NCBI RefSeq assembly: GCF_025370935.1
Contig: NC_133492.1
Location: forward strand, 11,069,608-11,133,607
DNA length: 64,000 nt
Origin: Choristoneura fumiferana
Lineage: Eukaryota; Arthropoda; Insecta; Lepidoptera; Tortricidae
Direction of reading: 5' to 3'
The notes under the pieces were generated by a model that was given only the letters and a program-made list of their open reading frames with translations, did not search any database and had not been told where the DNA came from. Below, piece by piece: positions 54,226-64,000 of this stretch (positions are counted from its first letter, which is position 1; every line of letters begins with the position of its first letter). The position numbers and the translations under genes are program-made.

Positions 54226-54689
54226 AAAATAACACAGTATAGGATAAAGGTAGAAAGAGATAGTGAATGCGGTCGCGAGCGCGTATTGTTCGACAATAGC
54301 CATTGATATATACACTTATCTGGGCAAATCAACTATACCGACATTGATTGGCGTCTCCGCGTTACCAAAATTGTCTCTGGCGTTACCAAAAAATCGTACA
54401 ACAAGATATTCACGGTTTAATAGGTTGAACTTACGTAGAATGTATGTATTCATGTACACCATCTATTAAATTAAAAAAACACGTTTACTACAAATTTGCA
54501 ATGTTTGAAAATGTCGCGACAGATAGTGTCGGAAAAAAGTTATTGACCCATCTACTAGATGCACTGAACACAATAAATGTAACAAAACGCACATAATGTT
54601 CATAATTATATAACACGATATATTATTCCACATGAAAGATTGGCTATATGTAGGTAGTTATTTAATATTAAAAGAATTTTCATCTCCTA

Positions 54690-55100
54690 TGTTATCTATG
54701 ACTGACTGACTTATAGATCAACGCACAGCCCAAACCGCTGGGCCTAGAAACTTGAAATTTGGTACAGGGGTTCTTTTTCTATGATGGTAGTGAGCACTAA
54801 AAAAGGATTTTAGAAAATTCATCCCCTAAGGGGGTGAAATAGGGGGTGAAGTTTATATGGAATTTCTCATTTCTATCATTCTAGAGTTGGTATACTTACA
54901 GGGTCCTGATTAAAAATAAAAATGATCTGCGTAGGCAAAGATAGAGAAAGAAAAAGTAGCTTTCGACATATTAGGGGGGAGTTTCTATTAGACTTCCTTA
55001 TTTCTAGACTAACAATATGTCTGGTCACAATTTAAAATGATACGTATGCTGTTGGTTCAATAGGGGACGGGGGTTTTTCATACAAAATGTACAACTAAAA
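54690..55100 (+). mobile_element. Common lepidopteran repeat (GACTGACTGACTTATAGATC start)
   Basis: It contains 'atcaacgcacagcccaaacc', 'tgggcctagaaacttgaaat', 'ttggtacaggggttcttttt', 'cccctaagggggtgaaatag' and 'ggggtgaagtttatatggaa', a familiar block order of a non-autonomous element. Class unassigned. Confidence 0.5.
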
Positions 55101-55104
55101 TGTG

Positions 55105-56245
55105 GAAATTAAATTGATATTTGAAATGATGTGTGAAATAAATTTGCAAATAATTATGCAGTAGGTACTTAACTTAAACATTACTCATCGGGTTGTGCAT
55201 ACTAAAATCAATAATATTATTAATATAAGCGTAATTTTTGTGTGATTATCCGTTCTTATTTATCTTTTACCTAATTAACAAAATATTATGTACAGTGCAA
55301 TTTCGAATATATACTTCGGGTTCTAGAGTATGATTCGGTTCTCGCCGGAAGCACACGACATAAAATTTACTCTCGTGCTTTGCATAAAACTTTTCATAAA
55401 CTAGCTTCAAAACTGGTAAAAAATGTTGTTTATAGCGAAGTACTTTAGTAAGCTGTTACCTATCGTTTACGGCAGTACTTCGCTATGCACACAGATACAA
55501 ATGTCACAGTTATAACGGGGGTTAACGTTTAACTACCTAAATCTGTTTAAATGTAACTTTAGCATGTTATCGTCTACTTCGAATATTTATTGAATACCTT
55601 AGGCTATTGTGAAGAGCATTTCTGACACAGGTGTAAACCGGCCCTAGATAGAAATATTATAATAATGTACTAGATAAGATTTGAGGTTTTTTTGATTTTT
55701 AACTACCTACGTCCTGTTTCAGAAACACAACCTAGGTCTAGGAGACCACTAGTTTTAAAGGATATGCATAATTATAGAAATTTATTTAAAATTATTAAAA
55801 ACGTAATTAATAAAATTGTAACAGTCTATCCTATTTATTTGCAATAAACATCAAAAATAAATCATAGATATTTTTATAACTTAACACATTTCAGTACTTC
55901 TCCTATCTTACTGTAAAATTATTTACCCAAAGGGGATATGACATCTCTAAATATAGGAACATAATATAAAGATTATTATTAAAGTTTCATCAAATTGAAT
56001 GATCAACCAAGTTATTTAACTGATTTAATTTTACAGGAACATTTTATTTTTATAAAATTGGAAATCCTCAAAACAACCATTTTTGTCGGCAATCGAAAAT
56101 AATTTTTTCGAACATTCGAGACAAATTAGTCTTGCATTCAATGATGTCACTTATTTTAACCACCTTTTGTGGCTGTGTTACTAGGAAGCATGTTTAATAA
56201 AAAATAAAAATTTTTTTTTTTTAATTATAATAAAAATGTTAACAA
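55105..56245. other. No recognised feature
   Basis: A/T-rich with a T-run near 56210. An imperfect 'gcgaagtacttt...cagtacttcgc' inverted pair is at about 55434-55485. Confidence 0.45.
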
Positions 56246-56259
56246 ATAAAACACACAAC

Positions 56260-56521
56260 CACCTGCGTTCGGTCTGGGAGACCACGTAAGAATATTACGC
56301 AACCACCTACCTGCGGTCTCTGAGACCGTTGTCGCCAGTATTATGCTCACTTAATTCAAAGGAATACACATCCAAACGAGTCGACCACATGGCGGCCATT
56401 GATTGACCCCCGGAAAAGGTACAAGGTCACTATAAGTTTGTGCGCCGCGATTGCATCGAATTATTATCATTTTTAAATCTGCTAAGGTCTGAGAGACCGC
56501 ACGTAGGTGGTTAAGGGTTAA
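56260..56521. mobile_element. Candidate piggyBac-like MITE (GGTCTCTGAGACC motifs, TTAA at right)
   Basis: aaccacctacctgcggtctc then tgagacc (56301-56327) is mirrored at 56486-56512 with two mismatches. The right end continues ggttaagggttaa, i.e. a CCCTTAACC-type end next to TTAA, as in piggyBac elements. A tandem diverged copy of the same motif (accacctgcgttcggtctgg, then gagacc) is at 56262. The left TTAA end is not preserved. Confidence 0.5.
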
Positions 56522-56534
56522 TTAAAACATATGC

Positions 56535-56580
56535 CCTGATAACAGTACACGCGGACGAAGTCGCGGCATAAGCTAGTAGT
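56535..56580 (-). mobile_element. Metulj-like end fragment
   Basis: 'acgcggacgaagtcgcggca' then taagctagta is the reverse of the Metulj start. Confidence 0.55.
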
Positions 56581-56599
56581 AACATATAATATCATTGAT

Positions 56600-56785
56600 C
56601 CTTATCATGTCAGCGAAAGACGTCCACTGCTGGACATAGGCCTCCCCCAAACCTCTCCACTCAGACCGGTCTTGTGCTTTCCGCATCCACCTCAATCCCG
56701 CGATCTTAACCAGGTCGTCGTTCCATGTTGTTGGAGGCCTACCGACAGCTCGTCTCCCAGTCCGCGGACGCCATTCGAATATTCG
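56600..56785 (-). mobile_element. RTE LINE 3' end, well preserved
   Basis: It contains 'gcgaaagacgtccactgctg', 'gacataggcctcccccaaac', 'cactcagaccggtcttgtgc', 'gatcttaaccaggtcgtcgt' and 'ggcctaccgacagctcgtct'. It is the cleanest copy of the block also at 628 and 18225. Confidence 0.75.
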
Positions 56786-57061
56786 AATATTCGGATTTTA
56801 ACACAAATACCTAGCTTAAATCAAATCTCTGTGTATCTTCTATCCGGTATTTACGTTAAAACAAAACAAATTTCAAGAAACCTCACGTGTTGTTGTCAAA
56901 ATTACGAAAAAAAACAACTATATACTATTCTAATTCTTAACCACCATTGCAGTTTAGTATGTGCCAAATTAAGAGGAGCGCAGAGAAAAATATCTACAGT
57001 AGTTTAAGCTTTAGCTACAATTTAATATCTAGTAACTACTGCATACGAATGAATGACTGAA
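56786..57061. other. Contig end, no recognised feature
   Basis: It starts with a small ATTCG tandem (attcgaatattcgaatattc) and otherwise holds nothing I recognise before the gap. Confidence 0.5.
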
Positions 57062-57161
57062 NNNNNNNNNNNNNNNNNNNNNNNNNNNNNNNNNNNNNNN
57101 NNNNNNNNNNNNNNNNNNNNNNNNNNNNNNNNNNNNNNNNNNNNNNNNNNNNNNNNNNNNN
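57062..57161. other. Assembly gap (100 N)
   Basis: Exactly 100 N. The sequence right of it restarts the segment that begins at 40776. Confidence 0.98.
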
Positions 57162-57919
57162 TTACTTGTTGTGTTATGTCTACTGTGGCTCATTAATGAT
57201 GCTTTAATAAATGATTGATTTAGCGTTACTTAGGAAGTTATGACTTAAATTATTATTCCTTGCTTCTCCGCTACCATTTTTTTGTAGTGGAAGAGCATCA
57301 TATGATATATTATTCATTGTTTTTTTTTATAAATAAGATAGTTTTTAGCATTAAATCCTGACAAGAAAATATGAAGAATAAACAATCTATGCTAAAAAAA
57401 ATGTTTTACTTTGAGTTTTTCACTGTTGTTTTTGTAACAAATTTCAAGTAGATTTGACCGTTAATAAATTATATTGGCTTAGATTTGAACTCAAGAAATA
57501 GTTGTAGAAGAGATAGCTTTTAAGCCATTAGTTCACTATGTTTTTTATTCAAAATGCTGGTTAGTTAACAATCTATATTGATTTTGTGTCCAGTACAGAA
57601 TATTTGTAGTATACTAAATTGTAAATTTACACGTTAAAGTATATAAAACTTTTTAAAATCTAACTTTAGCGTAAAATGCCAAAGGATTAACCTAAAAATC
57701 GTATAAAACGTCCTTAGGTGAAGACGAGACGTCACTTAATGTTTTTATTGTGCTCTGCTTCACCCTTTCACTCTTGTAAGGAGCACTTGGGGATGTCGAG
57801 CTTTTAAGAGCTTTGAGAAGCTAAACAGATGGGATACGCTAAGCTTACGTAAGTAAGCCGTGCTTTGAAAAGTAATATTGTCCATTCAGATTTTTTTGCG
57901 CCTTCGAATGTGTCTTTTG

Positions 57920-58072
57920 ATGTATGTATGTATGTAAACTCTTTATTGTAAAAAATAAAAGGGAACAAACCCAATGGACAAATAATGAAGTATGTACAAA
58001 AGCAAACTTATCCCTTTAAAGGATCTCCACCATCAACCTTTGAGTGGATGAGAGGAGTATTCAGTCAGGGAC
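57920..58072 (-). mobile_element. LINE 3' UTR and tail, copy 2
   Basis: Counterpart of 41538-41690 with several one-base differences. Confidence 0.6.
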
Positions 58073-58563
58073 AGACAAAAAGTGAGTTTAAAAATTAAAA
58101 TAGATAGTGGAATGTAATAGTGTGGTGTGATAGTGGTTCTTAGTGAAATGTAAACAAAAAAAGTTGCTTATGACTTTCTTTAACCACATCTAAGTAATTA
58201 GTACAATACACGGTGACATGCCTCAAAGGCACTGCAGAAATTATCTGTTGTAGACGTCACCCATATAATCATGATACTGATTAGACTGTAAGGCGACAAA
58301 ATAAAATTATACAAGCAGCTACTTTTGATGTCGATGATACAGGTAGTCGGTTTACGAAATATTTTACTAAATTATTTGGCTATGATTAGAATGAAATTGA
58401 AATATCTGTTCATTCATAGCATGTTTTTTTTTATTTCCATTAACTTCAACAGTTCATTTTCTGGATAAAAGTATTCATTTCTACGACTATGCCCTTTCTA
58501 GGGTGTCAAACTATTCCATATATATGGTTTAAAGCTAAGAGGTAACCGATAGACAAAGTTATT

Positions 58564-58808
58564 TTAGTACGTAACTAGTAGTTACATTAGTACGGATTAG
58601 TAATAAACGTACTTTAGGTAACTACGCGAGATCATTTAACGCTCTTGCGTTAGCAGTTAGTATATTCAAGGACTCTGCGTGCCGCTAAGTAGCGTACGCG
58701 CAGCAACTACATGCTTAGGCGCAGACACTACGTCCCACGTAGCATAGCAGTAGCTGCTACGCATCGTAGACGGTACTGCGTAGCGTACGTAGTAGCGTAG
58801 CCGCGTAG
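58564..58808. repeat. CTACG/CGTAG-rich block, copy 2
   Basis: Counterpart of 42196-42440. A few substitutions occur inside the motif run (gcatagcagtagctgctacg here, gcatagctgtggctgctacg in copy 1). Confidence 0.7.
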
Positions 58809-58918
58809 TTATTTTGTGCTCTGTAACCCAGACCACAACCTCAACTAAATCGTTCGCAATTAATGAATGAATTTTATTTAATACTAGCTGTTGCCCGCGG
58901 CTTCGCCCTGTTCCAACC

Positions 58919-59101
58919 TTTTTTTTATTTTTTTTTTATTCGACGACGGCAAACAAGCAAGTGGATCTCCTGATGGTAAGAGATCACCACCGCCCATAAA
59001 CATCTGCAACACCAGTGTAGTTGCCAAACTAGAGGCCTAAGATGGGATACCTCAAGTATTTTGTTTAGCACAATTCTTGTCCTGACAATAAGGAATACAA
59101 C
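58919..59101 (-). mobile_element. Non-LTR retrotransposon 3' end, copy 2
   Basis: Counterpart of 42553-42735; the Metulj scrap immediately before it (58883-58915) is also kept. Confidence 0.65.
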
Positions 59102-59150
59102 AAAAAAGTAATTATCCAATTCGGTGCCGTCTTTCGGAAGTTATGCACGT

Positions 59151-59228
59151 ACAGTCAACGTCATAAATAAGTGATCACTTTTGTACCTTGTCATTTTAAC
59201 GTCATGTTTGAAAAGCCATACGAAATTG
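59151..59228. mobile_element. TACAGTCAACG MITE, truncated, copy 2
   Basis: Counterpart of 42785-42910 but ending after catacgaaattg. The remaining right arm present in copy 1 is absent. Confidence 0.7.
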
Positions 59229-59234
59229 CCATAT

Positions 59235-59450
59235 TTAATAAATAAATAAAATAAAACAAAAAGACATTTATTGCCACATTTAAAAAAATACAATGAACAT
59301 AACAAAGACAAAAACAAAACAACAGACACGTTACAAATATGTGGCAATAGGCTCAAGCTCAGCATTCACATGCTGCCGGTCGACAACCGGCGGCGCTGAT
59401 TTTCAGCCTGGCCCGTCTCGCACTTCGCAAACAGAGCTAGCTAGCGTCTC
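59235..59450 (-). mobile_element. LINE 3' fragment (ATGTGGCAATAGGCTCAA block), copy 2
   Basis: Counterpart of 42911-43120, with one-base losses such as cagcctggcccg for cagcctgcgcccg. Confidence 0.55.
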
Positions 59451-59552
59451 GTATGACGTTGCCTTAATTTCGTTGTACATACATTTCGGAGATTCATCTT
59501 TATTATATAGAAGATTATCTATAATTATAATTATATCATAATTGATAGTCAT

Positions 59553-59880
59553 TAGTACCTGGACAGCCGAGCTTTGCTGGGATGCTCTTTTGTTTTGGAG
59601 AACATACATAATGAAATAAGCTGTTAAAATAAAATAAAAAAACCTTTGAATAAAAATGTATAAAAAAGCAAAATTAAAATTAAATCATGCTTGTGAAATT
59701 ACCGATCCTATTTTGCGTCAAATTTTATTTCAAGAAAAACGTAAAGAAAACTTAAGAACCCTCGTTTTCCCCAGTAAACACGGATGAGTTGATCGATTAT
59801 TCACCAAAAACCGTCACATACCAAATTTCATCGAAATATATTACAGCAGTTTCCAAAATCTAAATCAAATCAAATTTAGA
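59553..59880 (-). mobile_element. Non-autonomous repeat (TACCTGGACAGCCGAGC end), copy 2
   Basis: Counterpart of 43232-43556. Confidence 0.4.
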
Positions 59881-59887
59881 GGGTAAG

Positions 59888-60530
59888 GCTAAATTAGCCT
59901 CAAAGAAGCTCGGCGTGCTCAACAGATCGAGACAGTATTTCACTTCGGCCCACCGCCTCCAGCTTTATAAGGCGCAGGTTCGCCCACATATGGAATACTG
60001 CTCTCATCTGTGGGCAGGGGCTCCCCAGTACCAGCTTCTCCCTCTGGGACCGCATACAACGGAGAGCGACTCGAATAGTCGGCTGCCAACGAGTTTCCGA
60101 TCGACTTGACTCTTTGGCGCTGCGTAGAGATGTAGCTTCACTGTGCATCCTCTATCGCATGTACAACGGGGAGTGCTCCGAGGAGTTATTCGGGTTGATC
60201 CCTGCCGCATCCTTTCGCCACCGACCTACGCGACAACACTTCCATCCTCACCATTTAGATGGTTGGCGGTCCTCTACTGTGCGTTTTTCCAGAAATTTCC
60301 TGCCTCGCACAGCAAAACTCTGGAATGAGCTATCGCCTGCGGTATTCCCGGACCGCTATGACCTTCAAGTTTTCAAGAAAAGAGCGTACTCCTACCTTAA
60401 AGGCCGGTAACGCACTTGTGACTCTTCTGGTGTTGCAAGTGTCCATGGGCGACGGTAATCGCTTACCATCAGGCGATCCGCCTGCTCGTTTGCCCCCTAT
60501 ACCATAAAAACAAATAATAATAAATCTCTG
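59888..60530 (+). pseudogene. Non-LTR retrotransposon RT C-terminus and 3' UTR, copy 2
   Basis: Counterpart of 43562-44205. Here the GECSEELFGLIPAAS junction is intact (gagtgctccgaggag), but an extra G near 60046 (ctctgggaccgc versus ctctggaccgc) breaks the frame after QLLPL. The frames then run through RRDVASLCILYRMYNGECSE and LPRTAKLWNELSPAVFPD to the stop after KGR at 60408. Confidence 0.75.
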
Positions 60531-60593
60531 CAATAAATAAATAAACAAGAAGTAATTTATTGAATCAGGCGTTACTTTGCGGAGGTCCATATC

Positions 60594-60881
60594 AATGAAT
60601 TAAAATAATTTCCTTGCTCACCCGCGACCTTTGCGATAGCTAAGCTTATGCAAAATATGCTTGTTCATGCAGTCCTCCACCTCCACACTGTAAGAACACA
60701 CACAAATCACACAAACCCATCTATCACCACCACCACACTACACTGACGCGTTTCGAACTCAACCAGAGCTCATCTTCAGAGTGACACAACCGTACACCAT
60801 GCTACCAGTTGTTAGTTGTTGTTGTTGTTGTGTTGTTGTCGTAAGGTCGCGGGTGAGCAAGGAAATTATTTTAGTTCATTA
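60594..60881. mobile_element. Foldback TIR element (CCTTGCTCACCCGCGACC), copy 2
   Basis: Counterpart of 44267-44553; the left arm has gcgacctttgcg in place of gcgaccttacg. Confidence 0.75.
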
Positions 60882-60916
60882 AACAAGAAGTGCTTATTTA
60901 AAAATCTGAGATAATT

Positions 60917-60990
60917 ACAATACAATACAATACAATAACAATTTATTGCACACCAATACAGTAAACAGTACAGAGAAACAAGTATATACA
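60917..60990 (-). mobile_element. LINE 3' tail (CAATA)n present only in copy 2
   Basis: 'caatacaatacaatacaata' then 'acaatttattgcacaccaat' and 'acagtaaacagtacagagaa' is the tail type seen at 7886. Copy 1 has only a short remnant at 44592-44620. Confidence 0.6.
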
Positions 60991-61094
60991 TAGAGATTTT
61001 CTAAGGTAAGCAATAGGCGGCTTTATCGCTTCAGAGCGATCTCTTCCAGGCAACCTTTACAATGGACAGAAATAAGGAAATTACCATATTAATT

Positions 61095-61262
61095 ACCTAG
61101 CTGTTGCTTGGAATTTCATCGGAGAAAAAATGTAATATCGCTATCGTGCGAGAAATATGCAATTTTCTGTGATAAAAGCTATCCTGTGTCCTTCCCATAC
61201 TCTTACGACAAACCTATCTCCGTATCAATCACTTTAGCGGTTTAGGGGTAGAGCAGCAAAAG
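61095..61262 (+). mobile_element. Metulj-like element, diverged, copy 2
   Basis: Counterpart of 44692-44870. Confidence 0.55.
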
Positions 61263-61431
61263 ACAGACCAATGATGCTTATTTAGAATATTACTATGGAT
61301 AATTTGACATTATCATTCATTATCATCATCTCAGCCGTAGGACGTCCACTGTTGGACATAGGCCTCCTCTATAGACCTCCAGTCGCTTCGGTTGGCAGCG
61401 GGTTGCATCCACCGTGAACTCGCGGATTTAA

Positions 61432-62404
61432 GGTGCGACCAAACCGCTGCTTAAAAAAACGGTGACGGCGCGGAATCGCAGTGACGCACCGTATGCGCAC
61501 CGTTTTTATTATCGCATGCTCTCCACACCGCTGCTTAAATACGGAATCGCATTGACGTGTCGTAAACTTTAGGTCTTTACGGAACAAAAGTCGTGACGTT
61601 TACGGCACGTCACAGCGATTCCACACCGTTTGCGTATTTTAAGCAGCGGTACGGTGTGGAAAGCATGCAAAAAAACCGGCCAAGAGCGTGTCAAAATAGG
61701 GTTCCGAAGCCATTACGAAAAAATTAAGTAATATTTTTCTAAGGATTTCGTATTTTATACGGATAATCTTCCAAGTTTATGTATATTTTATACCTTGGGC
61801 TGCTATTTACTCTTAAAATACTAATAATTCTCAAGCAAACTTAGCCGTCATAGTTTTCCATGAAAGTTTGATAATACTTACTACCATCCTGATTTTTTTT
61901 TAAATTTTCCACCCACCGCCTTATATTTTAGAAAGGGGGGGGACGCTCGACTTTTATGAAAATTTGCATTTTAAATTTGAATATTCGCAAACGAATCACT
62001 GAACTCAAAATCGTCTTAGCAAACCCCTAATGGGGTTTTAAAGACCTATCCAACGATACTCCACACTATAGGTTGGATGAAGAAAAATAAACCACCCCCA
62101 CTTTACGTCTATGGGAGGTACTTAAAAAATGTTTTTTTTTTTTTTTAATTTTTATTGTACCATTTTGTCGGCATAGATTACACATATATATCAGTGCAAA
62201 ATTACAGCTTTCTAGCATTGATAGTCCCTGAGCAAAGCCACGGGGATGGACGGACAGACAGACAGACAGACAGACAGGCATGGCGAAATTATAAGGGTTC
62301 CGTTTTTGCCATTTTGGCTCCGGAACCCTAAACACGTGTGCGCATACGATGCGTCACTGCGATTTCGTACCGTGACCGTTTTTTAAGCTGGTTTTGGCCG
62401 CACC
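61432..62404. mobile_element. Foldback element with TAA target duplication, copy 2
   Basis: Counterpart of 45001-45969, TAA on both sides kept. Confidence 0.75.
61676..62330 (+). mobile_element. Common lepidopteran repeat (TAGGGTTCCG...CGGAACCCTA), copy 2
   Basis: Counterpart of 45242-45895, with differences in homopolymer and (GACA)n lengths. Confidence 0.65.
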
Positions 62405-63173
62405 TAACCGGTCATCCGTTCATTTCTCGTCCGTGAATTTGACATTTTAATTTTTACATAAAAGGTTAAACGGGGGAGTATGGAGTATTATTAAAAAGTT
62501 CTGTGGGTCACGATTCAACTGACTTAAAATACGTGTACCTACTTCTAAATTGAATACTAACCTTATTTTTAAGTTAATATTTAGGCATCTCGCGTTCAGT
62601 TTGCGCTATATGTCACGAGGTTACGCCGCCATTATCATACTTAGCCGTAAGCCGAGATTTTTACCGATTAACAACAATGTACCGTGTTCGTGAACAAATA
62701 TTGTTGTATTTTCAGCCGACTTAAAAAAAACGATTTCCAGTACGGTTGGGATTTTAGTTCCGTTTATTACCTCAGAACTCCATCATGTTTCAATGTTATG
62801 AAAGGCCAAAGAATGATAGCAGGTGATAAGACTTTGAGGTAAGATGCTATTTGAGGACGTTCGGCAAGTAGCGGGTGTTACAACAGCATTTCTATCTGTG
62901 AGTTTTCTTTTACTTTTTATTTTTATTTTTAGTAGGGCTGCGTTGCGCGGCGCTTTGGGCAGTTCTGTATCGCATGCCAACTAGGATCCACATAATATCA
63001 GCGTCGAGTCACCTTCCGTGACCTGACAAATGCTGAGTGGATTCCTTTTTCATAACAAACGTACCTACTTAGATAGTTATTGGAATATTTGTTACTTCCT
63101 AATTTATTGTTAGTTATGAAATAAATGTTTCTTCTTTCATCTTATGTTTTTTTTTTACATATAACTGACCAGC

Positions 63174-63287
63174 CCCCTGTACCACAATAGTTACAAGTGC
63201 TACAATTCAACAAAATTGTAACATTTTACTAAGAGAAACTTAACAATTTGTCGAATTGTAGCACTTGTAACTTTTGTGGTACAGGGG
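63174..63287. mobile_element. Hairpin MITE (CCCCTGTACCACAA ends), copy 2
   Basis: Counterpart of 46742-46856, one base shorter in the arm (acaatttgtcg for acaattttgtcg). Confidence 0.8.
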
Positions 63288-64000
63288 CCAGTAATTACTG
63301 ATCTATATTCCCCTATCTCAGCTGATGAAAAGTGCAAATGAGGCCAAAGGTGTATCTCACTAGTTCAGATGGTTAGTAGAAAACTGATTCAGAACTTGTT
63401 GATGATATTTTTTCATTTTTAAATTAAAAAAAATACAGACCGTATTTACCGACCGACCGACCGTATTTACCGATCTTATTAATTAAGGATTAGTAGTTAA
63501 TTAATGAAATGTACGTATATTTTTTATTGAAATAAACAGCTTTTAATTAATTTATTTTTTTTACCTATTACCGCGCCAATCCGGTCGTCGATATCACATA
63601 CAACTACAGTCAGCTGCGAAGAAACGTAACAATTAAACCTACTAATTTAAGGTACAGCCGTAATGGGGTTATAGCCATAAGTGGCCAAGTTGTACTTTTT
63701 ATTAACCCTTACGTACCTGTTCAAGCAGCTTATTTATTAACTCTACAACTCAATTCATCTAATATATTATTATTTATTATCCATCAATACCTAATTATTC
63801 TTCCTCAATTATTTGTTAATATCAGTAAACTATCAGTCGGTAAAAAGCTCTAGTAATACGAAAATTATATACAAGCCATACCTACTTGTCCCAATTACAT
63901 CGTATCTGAACATTAATAATTAATTACTGGAACAATTTGACACGTCGATGTTATAGAGAGTACTACTCGTATACGACAATAATGAGTACAAAAGGAATGA

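Larger units (their letters stand above)
61318..62440 (-). mobile_element. RTE LINE 3' end interrupted by foldback element, copy 2
   Basis: Counterpart of 44886-46005: LINE block at 61318-61431, resumed at 62405 (taaccggtcatccg). Confidence 0.75.
57162..64000 (+). repeat. Large duplicated segment, copy 2
   Basis: Collinear with 40776-47589, same strand, starting on the first base after the gap and still matching at the window end. Larger differences are: a ~40 base loss at about 59228, an extra (CAATA)n LINE tail at 60917-60990, an extra ~30 bases at 61262-61295, and a loss near 63878. Confidence 0.95.

Noticed and set aside
1..64000. CRISPR arrays, phage, plasmid or bacterial operon features
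   Set aside because: No regularly spaced identical repeats with unique spacers, no ribosome-binding-site spaced gene strings, and the whole window has eukaryotic splice sites and lepidopteran repeats.

Overview
The window is AT-rich, repeat-dense nuclear DNA from an insect, almost certainly a moth or butterfly (Lepidoptera). The evidence is: RTE-clade LINE 3' ends with the usual 'cgtccactgctggacatagg' block; retroelement tails ending in GATGATGAT; Metulj/Lep1-type non-autonomous elements running from 'ctagctgttgcccgcggctt' to 'gcatttataatattagta'; several tRNA-headed SINE families; many foldback MITEs; and a short TTAGG tract. There are no bacterial-style operons and no CRISPR array. Most open reading frames longer than 60 codons are chance frames or decayed retrotransposon pieces.

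Only two host genes can be recognised, both on the + strand and both as fragments. At 1-90 and 2682-2840 are two consecutive internal exons of the 50 kDa subunit of cleavage stimulation factor (CstF50/CSTF1, a WD40 mRNA 3'-end processing factor). Both have good splice sites, but three single bases seem to be missing from the coding sequence. At 37215-37361 is the first coding exon of a furin-like proprotein convertase (signal peptide and start of the pro-domain) with a CpG-rich upstream region and two upstream ATGs. The later exons of both genes are not visible. A possible promoter plus non-coding first exon lies near 10.68-10.96 kb.

Layout: 1-3003 is one contig end (CstF50 exons and intron). 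3004-3103 is a 100-N gap. 3104-57061 is one contig made mostly of intergenic or intronic DNA filled with LINE tails, SINEs, Metulj-like elements and MITEs, with the furin exon at 37.2 kb and an RTE LINE reverse-transcriptase fragment at 48.8-49.6 kb. 57062-57161 is a second 100-N gap. 57162-64000 repeats 40776-47589 almost base for base, with many one-base indels and a few larger ones. The second copy starts exactly at the gap and runs to the window edge. The simplest reading is an uncollapsed haplotype or contig overlap, which inflates the apparent distance downstream of the furin exon by about 16.4 kb.

I found no new multi-gene system. The most informative signals are structural: the probable false duplication; complementary frameshifts in the two LINE copies that point to consensus error; a foldback element with a TAA target duplication inserted in an RTE tail and itself interrupted by a third element; an in-frame 39-41 bp minisatellite inside a LINE reading frame; and a set of MITEs sharing TACAGTCA ends that looks Tc1/mariner-derived.
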